Source: Bdellovibrio sp. 22V (GTDB lineage Bacteria > Bdellovibrionota > Bdellovibrionia > Bdellovibrionales > Bdellovibrionaceae). Taken from it: a stretch of 64,000 bases of DNA. This document shows positions 44,074-52,262 of the stretch, piece after piece (position 1 is the stretch's first letter; each line of letters opens with the position of its first letter). The stretch is from positions 3,472,001 through 3,536,000 of the forward strand of contig NZ_CP125854.1 of assembly GCF_030169785.1 (NCBI RefSeq), written 5' to 3'. Made by a program: the position numbers and the translations under genes. A model generated the notes under the pieces. It was not told where the DNA came from, ran no database searches, and worked only from the letters and a program-made list of their open reading frames with translations.

Positions 44074-44451
44074 ATGGACAACGTTTTACCGCTAGAGACT
44101 TTTGCAAACTGCATAAAGAACTTGAGGATTGGAGCAAAGAAAACAATGGGACAAGTAGCACGTGAACTGGGCATCACGGTCGTTTACTACAGTGAGGTTG
44201 AGTCCGGGAAGAAACCACCGTTTCCAGTCGGCAAAGTTAGTTTAGCAAAACTTGCTGAAACACTTGGTGTAGAGGAAGAACTACTCAGAGTAACCGCCGA
44301 TGCTGACCGAGAGAAAAGAAATTTTGCAAAGATGTTCGACTGTGAACCTCAATACATTGATGTGGCGGTCGCATTTGGACGAAGACTTTCAAACAAACAA
44401 CTTAACGAACAGCAAATGCGAAAGATTCGCGACATTTTGAATGAGGGGTAA
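44074..44451 (+). CDS. XRE family regulator paired with ImmA-like protease
   Basis: 125 residues. HTH at about 12-66 (MGQVARELGITVVYYSEVESGKK), followed by a helical region (about 80-125). The gene stops one base before the ATG of an ImmA/IrrE protease gene, the layout of ImmR/ImmA and DdrO/IrrE pairs in which the protease cuts the repressor. The AGCTAA array upstream is its likely binding site. Confidence 0.85.
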   Translation: MDNVLPLETFANCIKNLRIGAKKTMGQVARELGITVVYYSEVESGKKPPFPVGKVSLAKLAETLGVEEELLRVTADADREKRNFAKMFDCEPQYIDVAVAFGRRLSNKQLNEQQMRKIRDILNEG

Positions 44452-44452
44452 C

Positions 44453-45040
44453 ATGGACTATTCAGAAATTTCAGTGCCAGTAGTTCGCGGGCTTTCAACG
44501 AAGGAGATTGAGCAACACGCACTGGAGTTCTTAATGCTTACAGCACCGGAGTGTCTAGACACTCCGATGCCAGTACCTGTTCTTGAGATCTTCGAGAACA
44601 TGCTGGACCGATTTGGCTACACACCTGCCATCGGCAAAAATGTTAAAGGTTTAGGTGGCGTAACAGATGTGACCAACAGAGAAATCGAGCTCCCGTTAGC
44701 TTCTTATAACCGCCTTGAGAAAGGTGATCCGCAGGGGCGCTTTACGGCAGCTCATGAGTTTGGTCACATGATCCTGCATGGACAAAGCAATGCGGTTGGG
44801 GGTAAGTATCCTTCCCGCGAAAACGTGACGTTTGCGAGGCGTTCACAGTTACGGGCTTTTGAGGATCCCGAGTGGCAGGCAAACACATTTGCGGCGGCTG
44901 TGCTAATGCCGTATCCAATGATGAAACAGCTCTTTAAAACAGGAAAGATGGATGTTCAAACAGTAATTGAAGCATTCAAAGTTTCAAAAACCGCGGCGGA
45001 AATCCGCGTGAAGAAGTTAACTGAAGATTTTAGAAAATAA
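44453..45040 (+). CDS. ImmA/IrrE family metallo-endopeptidase
   Basis: 195 residues. Zinc helix FTAAHEFGHMILHG near residue 100 and the second helix EWQANTFAAAVLMP near 142, as in M78 peptidases. Such proteases sense stress and cleave the partner HTH repressor to switch on an element or a stress regulon. ATG at 44453 with GAGGGG five bases upstream. A terminator follows at once, so the unit is two genes. Confidence 0.9.
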   Translation: MDYSEISVPVVRGLSTKEIEQHALEFLMLTAPECLDTPMPVPVLEIFENMLDRFGYTPAIGKNVKGLGGVTDVTNREIELPLASYNRLEKGDPQGRFTAAHEFGHMILHGQSNAVGGKYPSRENVTFARRSQLRAFEDPEWQANTFAAAVLMPYPMMKQLFKTGKMDVQTVIEAFKVSKTAAEIRVKKLTEDFRK

Positions 45041-45044
45041 AAAA

Positions 45045-45073
45045 GGCAGCTTTGCGAGAGCTGCCGATTTTTT
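45045..45073 (+). terminator. Rho-independent terminator after immA
   Basis: GGCAGC and GCTGCC pair around a nine-base loop; a run of six T follows at 45068. Confidence 0.88.
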
Positions 45074-45196
45074 GTCGGGATCAGGGATCGACCCAGACTA
45101 GAGTTACCTCTTTTTGTTCTGCCAGTTCGTGTAAGGCAAAGCAAGAAGTTCTTTTCTGGTCGAGCCCCTCTCCCGTCAGGGAAGGAGGTATTTTTC

Positions 45197-45352
45197 ATGA
45201 AGACATGTCCAAAGTGTAACCAATCGGTTGATCGTGACTGTCCGTTGGGTATGAAACGCATTTTTGCGCCAAGTATTACCAAGAACGGCAAGACGATTTA
45301 CCCAGCGAATAAAAGTTGCTTTGTGTTCTGTGTACCACACCACAAAGCTTAA
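45197..45352 (+). CDS. Small zinc-ribbon-like protein (51 residues)
   Basis: The ATG at 45197 follows AAGGAGG by eight bases. The product begins MKTCPKCNQSVDRDCPLG and ends with CFVFCVPHHKA, giving Cys-x2-Cys, further cysteines and a His pair that could bind zinc. It lies between the ImmA terminator and the DUF2188 gene on the same strand. Confidence 0.65.
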   Translation: MKTCPKCNQSVDRDCPLGMKRIFAPSITKNGKTIYPANKSCFVFCVPHHKA

Positions 45353-45430
45353 TTGCTTCAGGCGGAGCACGAACACCGCCTGAAACATACAAAGTTAAAA
45401 CACATTTATAGATCAGAAAGGTTAACTAAA

Positions 45431-45649
45431 ATGGCAAACAACAACAAACACGTAGTAAAGTCGGGAAATGGCTGGGCCGTGAAAACCGCGGGCTATACTG
45501 TAACAATTCAACGAACGCAGAAGGCAGCAATCACTACGGCCACGAATATGGCGAGATGTGATCGTAGCGAGGTCGTAATTCACGGACGAGATGGAAAGAT
45601 CCGAGAAAAGAACAGCTACGGGCATGATCCTCGTAAGACTAAAGGTTAA
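45431..45649 (+). CDS. DUF2188 family protein
   Basis: 72 residues: NKHVVKSGNGWAVKTAGY, QRTQKAAITTATNMA and VVIHGRDGKIREKNSYGHDP match DUF2188, a small fold of unknown function often found on plasmids and prophages. The ATG at 45431 follows AAAGG; the open frame extends earlier through the small zinc-ribbon gene's stop, which is not translated in this frame. Confidence 0.87.
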   Translation: MANNNKHVVKSGNGWAVKTAGYTVTIQRTQKAAITTATNMARCDRSEVVIHGRDGKIREKNSYGHDPRKTKG

Positions 45650-45660
45650 TGATCGTGCTA

Positions 45661-45697
45661 TACCCTGCACGGCTCACATTCTGCGTTGCGCAGGGTA
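45661..45697 (+). terminator. Hairpin after the DUF2188 gene, possible weak terminator
   Basis: TACCCTGC and GCAGGGTA are exact inverted copies with a 21-base loop, followed by AATTTT. The T run is short, so termination is uncertain. Confidence 0.5.
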
Positions 45698-45752
45698 AAT
45701 TTTATGTAAATTCATCCCAATCTAGTGCATATGAAATGACGGATGAATCACC

Positions 45753-46325
45753 ATGCATAATAGTACTTTATTTGAAACGATTATCGAAAGTGTGACTCGT
45801 AACGAGAACCTTGAAGTGCATACCAAGGTTTATCTGGAACGTGCTTTGACTTACTTTCGAAATCAGTGTCTTTGCGATGCAGACCGAAAAGATTCTAAAG
45901 AGAAAATTCTTGAAGCATGGTTAGAATTTGAGCGCACTACCAAAGGTGCGAAAGCGTTAGCGTCATTTCGTAATGACGTACATTTTTGGGCAAGAGTAGA
46001 ATCTTCAATTGGGGTTAAACGACCCAACCCTATGGCTACACCAGCATCTATACGGAGAATTAAAGTTGAAGACTTTTTTCGCGATATAAGCAAAGACGTT
46101 TCTACCATGGATCATTCAACCACCAAGCTTGTTCTGATGTTCGCGCTCTGGCTTCTTGAGAGCGAGGCGACTAAAGCTGCATCTTTTAGAAATCGACCTC
46201 GTTGTGAAAGGGCCTACAGAACCATTTACCCAGTGCTAAAGCGGCACGGCCTTTTGCAAAAATATCAAAACGACAAAAACCTAAAGCGGGATCTACAATA
46301 CTTTTTGAATGGTCAGTTAATCTAA
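45753..46325 (+). CDS. Island protein of unknown function, helical
   Basis: 190 residues, helical, moderately basic, with no signal or recognised motif. It stands alone between the hairpin after DUF2188 and a small downstream frame. Confidence 0.55.
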   Translation: MHNSTLFETIIESVTRNENLEVHTKVYLERALTYFRNQCLCDADRKDSKEKILEAWLEFERTTKGAKALASFRNDVHFWARVESSIGVKRPNPMATPASIRRIKVEDFFRDISKDVSTMDHSTTKLVLMFALWLLESEATKAASFRNRPRCERAYRTIYPVLKRHGLLQKYQNDKNLKRDLQYFLNGQLI

Positions 46326-46406
46326 TCCGAATATCGTCCACCGTTAAGTTTGTATTCGCGGGTAACGAGTGATGTTTCTTGCTAGATCCAATGGCTTGGA
46401 GGAACA

Positions 46407-46556
46407 ATGACGCTGGAGCAGATTTTGATTTGTATGTTTCACGCCTTGGAAAGTGGCGATCTTAAAACTTACACCTTACTGAGACCCAGAGCGCTCGAAT
46501 TGGTAGCTGCGCATGAAATCAGGGAGCTAGAAAAAAATCACCTTCCGTTGCAGTAA
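46407..46556 (+). CDS. Small helical protein (49 residues)
   Basis: GGAGG lies four bases before the ATG. The product (beginning MTLEQILICMFHALESGDLK) looks like two or three amphipathic helices with no known motif. The good ribosome-binding site is the main support. Confidence 0.5.
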   Translation: MTLEQILICMFHALESGDLKTYTLLRPRALELVAAHEIRELEKNHLPLQ

Positions 46557-46652
46557 AAGGTAATTATGATATTTCAGAGATCTTTTGGGAATTCGTGATA
46601 CAACTCAAGGCTTGTCTTTTACCGTGAGTGAAAAAATTTGTTGGTTTATTAG

Positions 46653-46700
46653 TTGGGACTATAGCGCTGTCGTAACTTCACGTTAAGCGCTATAGCCCAA
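46653..46700. repeat. Long dyad near the Rep-like gene
   Basis: The arms TTGGGACTATAGCGCT (46653-46668) and AGCGCTATAGCCCAA (46686-46700) pair over 15 bases with one bulged A and a 17-base loop. It lies 60 bases beyond the stop of the Rep-like gene. No T run follows on either strand at the right distance, so it is more likely an origin, a transfer site or an RNA element than a terminator. Confidence 0.6.
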
Positions 46701-46760
46701 TTGAACATGTCGATGGCTTTAAAATCATTTTAGGTTTTTTTAGCCATGCTTATAACCTTT

Positions 46761-47849
46761 CTATTCATCTTCTCCATAGTTTGTTGGATTGTTCTTTAAA
46801 ATTGCTCGATATGCTGGAGCAAGTTCATATTGGAATTTTTTAATTCTTCCTTTGATTAGGATTCCAGCCTTAACAAGTTTGTTCGCGGCAATGTAAGCGC
46901 CCTTATCCTTTTGGGAGTCAAACCTAGTCTTGCCGCCAGCCGCGATAAGCATTTCTACGATTTTTTTCGCCTGTCTGGGGATCACTTTAGCAATGGCATC
47001 GAACACGTTTACATAAGTCAGTCGGTTCTCTCTGGTATCTGTAGCGCCGTAAGAATTTCCAATCTTATTGGCAATTTCATTATACTTCAAAAGCAGCTCA
47101 GTGGCGGAACCAGGTTGATTCTTCAAATCCCAATAATTTGCGGATTCTGAATCAAATCTAATTTCAACTCTGATTGCGTCAGTTTGTTTTCTGTAGATAC
47201 TCAAGCGGGACACCCCTGCCGCAGGAGTATATGCTCCGCGCATTTGCTTCGTAACATCACCATAAGTCACAGTTGGATTTTCATTTTTGATTTTATCCAC
47301 TAGAACCTTTAATGCACCTTCTGCGTTTCTAAATACTTGGTGATGGCTTGCAAACTCAAGGTGAGTGAACTTTAAGGCAATAGAAGTGCGAAGCCCAAGT
47401 TTCGCCAAAAGATCTTCTAGAATGTTGTTATATCGGTCCACCAGAAGAGCAATCTGGCTAATTTGATAATTAAGAGTTGCAGGTGAATACAGATTAAAGT
47501 CAAAGTATGAATTGTATTTTTGATCTAAAGTGTGTGGAGGCATCTCCATAAAATCCGGTTCAAAATGGGCCCTAGAATCGATGATTGCATTTTTTTCGAT
47601 AATAAAAGAGATTCTGAAAACACTGCCGAAGTTTTCACAAAACGCATAGACTCGTCCATTAGTTGAGTCTCTCTTAGGTACTGACGGTTTTCTCCACTTC
47701 AAGGCAATCCCGTATTGATTCCATAGGAAATCTTTAACTTCCACATAACGGAACTTTGGAATCTTTGGGCTAGTGCCTATCCAAATCTTATAAGCATCAA
47801 TAACTGTTGTTGAGTTATTCCAAAAGTTGGAAGAAATGGTGTTTTTCAT
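46761..47849 (-). CDS. Replication-initiator-like protein (possible phage/plasmid gene II/X relative)
   Basis: 362 residues, basic, without signal. A central region (SIALKFTHLEFASHHQVF, then DAIRVEIRFDSESANYW) resembles the folded core of phage/plasmid replication initiators of the gene II/X group, and a C-terminal winged-helix-like region (GAYIAANKLVKAGILIKGRIKKF) could bind origin DNA. The call is tentative. GGAGG lies ten bases before the ATG, and the ParB-like gene ends two bases before it, so the two form an operon. Confidence 0.45.
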   Translation of the reverse strand: MKNTISSNFWNNSTTVIDAYKIWIGTSPKIPKFRYVEVKDFLWNQYGIALKWRKPSVPKRDSTNGRVYAFCENFGSVFRISFIIEKNAIIDSRAHFEPDFMEMPPHTLDQKYNSYFDFNLYSPATLNYQISQIALLVDRYNNILEDLLAKLGLRTSIALKFTHLEFASHHQVFRNAEGALKVLVDKIKNENPTVTYGDVTKQMRGAYTPAAGVSRLSIYRKQTDAIRVEIRFDSESANYWDLKNQPGSATELLLKYNEIANKIGNSYGATDTRENRLTYVNVFDAIAKVIPRQAKKIVEMLIAAGGKTRFDSQKDKGAYIAANKLVKAGILIKGRIKKFQYELAPAYRAILKNNPTNYGEDE

Positions 47850-47851
47850 AA

Positions 47852-48616
47852 TTACTGATCCTCCGTTTCTGTAGAAATGGTTGAGCACAGCTTTACCTCG
47901 TGTGCCAGATGCGATCCCAAAATAAAGAAAATGAAATCATTCACTTGGTCGTATTTGAGTAACTCAATAGCTTCACTTTGTGATAACGCTTGAACATCAT
48001 CGCCATTTTTGAAAAAGTATCTCTTCATTTCGTTTTCCTGCGCCTCCGGTTGAGCCTCTTTCTGATGAAGACAAAACAATGTCTCTTGTCGAAAGGTATT
48101 CTCTTCGGTGTGCAACTGAGGTTGTCCATTTTGGACGGGCAGAACTTTGATACTTTGAGATTCTGGCTCAAATTCGTTTTGTTTACGATCTCCCAAATAC
48201 TTTAGTACAGTGCTAGGACTTAAACCAAATTTTCTGGCTAATTCACGAGCAGAGTGGTCGCCGTTAAGGAACTCCTTTTTGTATAAAAGAAGGGCTTGAA
48301 CTTTCTCTGAGGTGCTTAGTGGAAGACCGAGCCTCAGATTCATGTTAATTGCTGTTTCAAAACATTCTGCAGAAGTCTTCGCGGAAGAAACCGTATATGG
48401 AATAGAGTTGCGCCCCAGTTCTTTGTAAGCCTCAAGTCTGTGACGTCCATCTAATAATTCATTCTTATCATTTAGAAGGATTGGGCCTAAGTCTACTCCT
48501 TCAATTAAGAGTTCCTTTAAGTACTCTTTATGCTTCTGGTTCACATCTCTGATAATGAATCCAGGATTCAGTTTAACATTCTCTGTATTCAAGTTTGAAA
48601 TTTTTATCATAACCAT
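47852..48616 (-). CDS. ParB/Spo0J-like DNA-binding protein
   Basis: 254 residues. The ParB N-terminal nuclease-like fold (LGPILLNDKNELLDGRHRLEAYKELG) is followed by an HTH (GDHSARELARKFGLSPSTVLKYLG). ParB proteins segregate plasmids with ParA, but no ParA ATPase is present in this island, so this is a ParB-like regulator or a solitary partition protein. AAGGAGA precedes the ATG by four bases. Confidence 0.85.
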   Translation of the reverse strand: MVMIKISNLNTENVKLNPGFIIRDVNQKHKEYLKELLIEGVDLGPILLNDKNELLDGRHRLEAYKELGRNSIPYTVSSAKTSAECFETAINMNLRLGLPLSTSEKVQALLLYKKEFLNGDHSARELARKFGLSPSTVLKYLGDRKQNEFEPESQSIKVLPVQNGQPQLHTEENTFRQETLFCLHQKEAQPEAQENEMKRYFFKNGDDVQALSQSEAIELLKYDQVNDFIFFILGSHLAHEVKLCSTISTETEDQ

Positions 48617-48674
48617 AGTGTCTCCTTTTCAATTGGCTTATAAGTAACCTTTAAAAAATACGAAGGAGGGAAGT

Positions 48675-49706
48675 TTGAATAAAAATTTAAAGAAATTTGA
48701 AGTCTTTCGGTCTTCACCGCTTACTTATGGAAGCCATCTTCGTTGTGCATTGGACAGCATTGTGTTTTCCGAAAGAGATGATTTGGTTGAAAAAGAGTAT
48801 GTTCGGAAGATTGGAAAGCTAGTAACAAAAGGTGAGCTAACTTTTCGGAAAATGTTGGGAGCCTTTATTCAAGCAAAAACCCAGCGAATCAAGAGATCAG
48901 CGAAAGTCCACTGGGACTTTATCAACTCTGAAGATATAAACTCATTTGAGAGTTTGGCTAAACTAATTGCTTGCGGCAATTCCTTTGGTGATCAGGCTCC
49001 CCGTGCTAGCAGACTCCTAAGTTCATTTCTTCATATAGGAGGAAACTTCTGCGTTGTTACTAGTAGCGGCACTCGACTACTTTCACGATCAGAAATAACA
49101 GTTGTACTTGCAAGATTTATTGAGATGTTGGAATTCAGTAACCTAAGAATGTCTAAATTCTTTAATAGCTCTTCCGAGGAGTATGGCAATCGAGGATCCA
49201 CCTCCGACCGCATCCGCAAGAATATTTCCGCTACACTTCTTGTTGATGACACAGCTTTAGATTTTATTAAGGATTTGCAGATTAATGATGCCACAAACGT
49301 TATTCCGCTAGAGGCGTATCGTCTTCGCCATGACTGGCTGCATGGGGATGCGCCCCCGGGACCACTCATACAACTCGAAGCGGTACGTCTTAGCTCAGCA
49401 AAAAAAAATTCAACGAAACTGGAGGAAGAATTCAGTACTCTGAGAAGAAAGTTCCTTCGATCTGGAAGAAGAGAAGAAAACTGCTGCGAGTATGTTTGGA
49501 AGGAAGCTTGTGTCACATACCTTAACATTGCTATGCAAAATTTTGGGGGTGCGCCACAGTACTTTTCATATTGGAAAGCACATCGTGACTCCATTCTTTT
49601 TTTTCATCTCATTGAATTAAGGTCCTTCCGCGAATACCTCCTAAAGAAACAAGGCATGCCTCTTAGCTTGTACTTGCGGTCCAAGATATTCTGGAAAAAT
49701 ATTTGA
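48675..49706 (+). CDS. Island protein of unknown function
   Basis: 343 residues, basic, helical, with no signal or recognised motif. The TTG start follows AAGGAGGG by four bases. It diverges from the ParB-like gene across 58 bases, so it may be controlled by it. Confidence 0.55.
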   Translation: MNKNLKKFEVFRSSPLTYGSHLRCALDSIVFSERDDLVEKEYVRKIGKLVTKGELTFRKMLGAFIQAKTQRIKRSAKVHWDFINSEDINSFESLAKLIACGNSFGDQAPRASRLLSSFLHIGGNFCVVTSSGTRLLSRSEITVVLARFIEMLEFSNLRMSKFFNSSSEEYGNRGSTSDRIRKNISATLLVDDTALDFIKDLQINDATNVIPLEAYRLRHDWLHGDAPPGPLIQLEAVRLSSAKKNSTKLEEEFSTLRRKFLRSGRREENCCEYVWKEACVTYLNIAMQNFGGAPQYFSYWKAHRDSILFFHLIELRSFREYLLKKQGMPLSLYLRSKIFWKNI

Positions 49707-49755
49707 TTCTTAAAGACTTCCGGCCTTCGTAAATTTTTGAATCTATAAAAATTGA

Positions 49756-49935
49756 ATGTATAACGAAGAACGCAACGTGGCCGAAGAAGACAAGAATCAA
49801 ACTGAAGTAACATGTTTCGATTCAGATAAGGATTTTTTGATAAGGGTGGTTTCACTCCTGATAAAATGGAGTAAAGAGTCATACTTGTATTCAGATAATT
49901 GTATTGAATGTAAAGATAAGAGTCTGAAGAAATGA
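49756..49935 (+). CDS. Small protein (59 residues) overlapping the recombinase start
   Basis: A 60-codon frame from the ATG at 49756 ends with TGA inside the ATGA that starts the recombinase. It is acidic at first (EERNVAEEDKNQTEVTC) and has a Cys-x2-Cys pair near its end (CIEC). The four-base overlap suggests translational coupling. No clear ribosome-binding site precedes its ATG. It could be an accessory or directionality protein (inference). Confidence 0.45.
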   Translation: MYNEERNVAEEDKNQTEVTCFDSDKDFLIRVVSLLIKWSKESYLYSDNCIECKDKSLKK

Positions 49936-51554
49936 CAAAATCGAAAGTTTATAAAATTAAAAGACTTGGTGACTTTGATACAACTGTCCCCTTCACTTTA
50001 ATGGAATACCGCGATGGGGCAGAGGCTGTGGGCTTTGTCAGGGTGAGCAGTTCTGGTCAAAAGGATAACAACTCTGAGCTCGTACAAATTGAATCCATCC
50101 AAAGTTATTGCAGGTCCCAAAGGCTTAAGCTTGTCGCGATATTTTGTATTGTTGAGTCAGCTAAGTCATCAGAAGAGAGAAAGATCTTTGCTAAAATCGG
50201 TTCTTGGTGTGAGAGAAATAAGCTCACTCGACGAATTTTTTACAAACCCGATCGTGAATCAAGAAACTTAACAGACATAGAGGCAATGCTTCGAGACGTG
50301 AAAAGCGGTAAATATGAAGTCCACTACTCCCTAGATGGTAAAGTGCTGACGCCTGACATTTCACCCAATGAACTCTTTATGCGTAAGATCATGGGAACAG
50401 TTGATTCTCATTATTCAGTTGAGCTTTCACACAAAGTATCAACTGCGTGTATGTCGAAAGCAAAGACCGGTTGGTTCCCTGGGAGCCGCCCTCCTTTAGG
50501 ATATAGAAATCAGAGGGCGGTTAGTTCAGAAGGATATGAAAAACGTAGAGGCTCAATAATTGTGCCAGACACAAATACGCAAAGATTAAAAATCGTTCAA
50601 ACTGAATTTGAACTCCGATCTCAAGGATATTCCTTTGAAGAAATTCGTGATCGTGTAATTTCTCTTGGCCTCATCGAGCCAAAAAAAATAAAAGAATATC
50701 GCGCAGCTACGATAGCTAGAAGAATATCTAATCCTTTTTATGGTGGATACTTCTCTTGGAATGGAAAGTTATTTAAAGGCAAACATAAACTCATAATTGA
50801 TCCAGAAGTTTATGCTAAAGCTATATCATGTGGCCACACATCTAACCGGGCCTTGAAGACTCAGAGTTTGTTTGGCGGAGGGTGGCTAAAGTGTACATGT
50901 GGAAGTTCTATCACTTTTGAACGGAAGAAGAAAAATTACAGAAATCCCCCAAAAACTGTATTCCACAACCTCTATAGATGCAGCAATGGAAAGGGAGTGC
51001 ACAAAAGCCTTAAAGGACGGTACATTTCCGAAGCTCGACTCCTGGAAGAATTTGCGAAGATAGTCAGGTCAATAAGTATATCTGATGGCTTAGCAACTGA
51101 GATAGCTAATGAGTTGAATGCCTCTACTTCAAAGCTACGATTACAGCAAAAGAAAAAAATCAGAGACCAGCAACTCATACTCGATGCGATTGAACGGCAG
51201 GAGGATGTCGCTTACGAACACTTTACGCAGGGATTAATTTCAGAAAATCTTTTTAAAAGAAAACTTGAACGGCTCAAAGATCAGCGTAGAGAAATCAGCG
51301 CTACAGAAAACGTCAGTGGCGAGCAGGAGACAACTAGTATTACTGCTAAAAAGATTATCGAACTTGCCAACAATGCAGAATCCTTGTGGAAATTGAGGTC
51401 ACCTTCCGAGAAGAAAGAGTTCTTAGAGTTAATACTATCGAACTACTGGTTGGATGGCGTAACCTTATGTTTTGATTTAAAAAAGCCATTCAAAATACTT
51501 GGTGAAATGGCCTCTGATGACAAATGGCGGACAGAAAGAGATTCGAACTCTTGA
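49932..51554 (+). CDS. Large serine recombinase (integrase) ending inside the tRNA gene
   Basis: 540 residues. Resolvase domain with the catalytic serine at about 39 (VGFVRVSSSGQ), a recombinase domain (PPLGYRNQ, RISNPFYGGYF), a zinc ribbon (Cys pair near 320 and another near 350), a coiled coil (about 390-470) and a short C-terminus. The last ten residues (KWRTERDSNS) are encoded by the shared repeat and by tRNA-Ser sequence. The enzyme probably integrates and excises the island at that tRNA. Most serine integrases use protein-coding genes as targets, so a tRNA target is unusual. Confidence 0.92.
   Translation: MTKSKVYKIKRLGDFDTTVPFTLMEYRDGAEAVGFVRVSSSGQKDNNSELVQIESIQSYCRSQRLKLVAIFCIVESAKSSEERKIFAKIGSWCERNKLTRRIFYKPDRESRNLTDIEAMLRDVKSGKYEVHYSLDGKVLTPDISPNELFMRKIMGTVDSHYSVELSHKVSTACMSKAKTGWFPGSRPPLGYRNQRAVSSEGYEKRRGSIIVPDTNTQRLKIVQTEFELRSQGYSFEEIRDRVISLGLIEPKKIKEYRAATIARRISNPFYGGYFSWNGKLFKGKHKLIIDPEVYAKAISCGHTSNRALKTQSLFGGGWLKCTCGSSITFERKKKNYRNPPKTVFHNLYRCSNGKGVHKSLKGRYISEARLLEEFAKIVRSISISDGLATEIANELNASTSKLRLQQKKKIRDQQLILDAIERQEDVAYEHFTQGLISENLFKRKLERLKDQRREISATENVSGEQETTSITAKKIIELANNAESLWKLRSPSEKKEFLELILSNYWLDGVTLCFDLKKPFKILGEMASDDKWRTERDSNS
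51522..51533. repeat. Right attachment repeat (att core)
   Basis: AAATGGCGGACA, identical to the left copy. Nine of its bases are the 3' end of tRNA-Ser, and the whole lies within the recombinase coding region. Confidence 0.8.
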
Positions 51555-51615
51555 TACGCTTTTGACGTATACTCGCGTTCCAGGCGAGCGCCTTCAACCA
51601 CTCGGCCATCTGTCC
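51525..51615 (-). tRNA. tRNA-Ser (GGA)
   Basis: Minus-strand tRNA with acceptor GGACAGA paired to TCTGTCC, discriminator G and an encoded CCA. The anticodon stem CTCGC/GCGAG encloses the loop CTGGAAC, giving anticodon GGA (serine codons UCC and UCU). A long class II variable arm (TATACG...CGTATC) fits serine. The TψC loop contains GTTCGAATC. Its 3' end is the island insertion site and overlaps the recombinase gene by 30 bases. Confidence 0.95.
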
Positions 51616-51761
51616 GTTTTGGAAGATCGATCTTTACCCACTTCAATGGTTGAATTTAAGTGGCTGAACCCTTCGGTACAGGTCGTAAAGAGAAGCCAAG
51701 ATAGCATAGCGCATCGCAACAATGCAAGGGGCGCGGGATATTTTCCCGGCCTTGAGAAGGG

Positions 51762-52262
51762 TTATTCCCCAAAGTACTCATACAAGTCGCTCTGTTGGGC
51801 CTTTGCAGTTTGCGCTGGCAACTGGGCCTTTTTGAGGCGGTTATCAAGAAGGCCCCAATAGATCAGCTGATAAATTAGAAAGATAAAGATGCCGCCGGAG
51901 AGACCCAAGAAAAGGGCGCGACCGTCTTCCCAGACACCCATCGCGAAAAAAAGGATCAAGGGATGCATCATAAACAGAACCGCGTGCAGCCACATCTCTT
52001 CGGCTTTGCAGTATTTTCGGTGAACCCATTCGTCTTTGGTGACGAGGATGCACGACAGGGCGGCAATGACGTAATAAATCTTCTCGGTCGTTGGTGTGCG
52101 TTCGACGAAAGCTAAAAACAAAAGACAGCCAATCATTGAAAGGGTGTCAATCGGATGGCTGATTCTTTCCCACTTGGGCAGTCCTCTTTTTCTGTGAAAG
52201 AAAAACTCATCGAATAAAATTGCGGCTCCTTGAATTGCTGAAACGATAATAAACGCCGTCAT
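51762..52262 (-). CDS. Multi-pass membrane protein linked to the PKS-like gene
   Basis: 166 residues with four or five hydrophobic segments (MTAFIIVSAIQGAAILFDEF, TLSMIGCLLFLAFV, IYYVIAALSCILV, MMHPLILFFAMGVW, FLGLSGGIFIFLIYQLIYWG). Its start codon directly follows the stop of the polyketide-synthase-like gene, so they are co-translated. It may modify or export the lipid made upstream. No family recognised. Confidence 0.7.
   Translation of the reverse strand: MTAFIIVSAIQGAAILFDEFFFHRKRGLPKWERISHPIDTLSMIGCLLFLAFVERTPTTEKIYYVIAALSCILVTKDEWVHRKYCKAEEMWLHAVLFMMHPLILFFAMGVWEDGRALFLGLSGGIFIFLIYQLIYWGLLDNRLKKAQLPAQTAKAQQSDLYEYFGE

Larger units (their letters stand above)
31884..51533. mobile_element. 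Genomic island (about 19.65 kb) at tRNA-Ser(GGA)
   Basis: Bounded by the direct repeat AAATGGCGGACA, whose right copy is the 3' end of a tRNA-Ser gene. It carries a large serine recombinase at the tRNA end, a small resolvase and RHH regulator near the left end, two XRE regulators, an ImmA-like protease, ParB-like and Rep-like genes, an ADP-ribosylglycohydrolase, a sirtuin, a HEPN/AbiGi-like pair and many unknown genes. By eye it is more A/T-rich than the flanks. No phage structural or conjugation genes are visible, which fits an integrative plasmid-like or mobilisable element. Confidence 0.85.

Noticed and set aside
46653-46700. Terminator call for the long dyad
   Set aside because: No T run follows the stem on either strand; it was kept as a dyad of unknown role.
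48494-48616. Full ParABS partition locus
   Set aside because: No ParA ATPase gene and no repeated parS palindrome (TGTTTCACGTGAAACA type) was seen around the ParB-like gene.
31884-51533. Island as an intact prophage
   Set aside because: No capsid, tail, portal, terminase or lysis genes are recognisable, although the XRE/ImmA pair and integrase would suit one.
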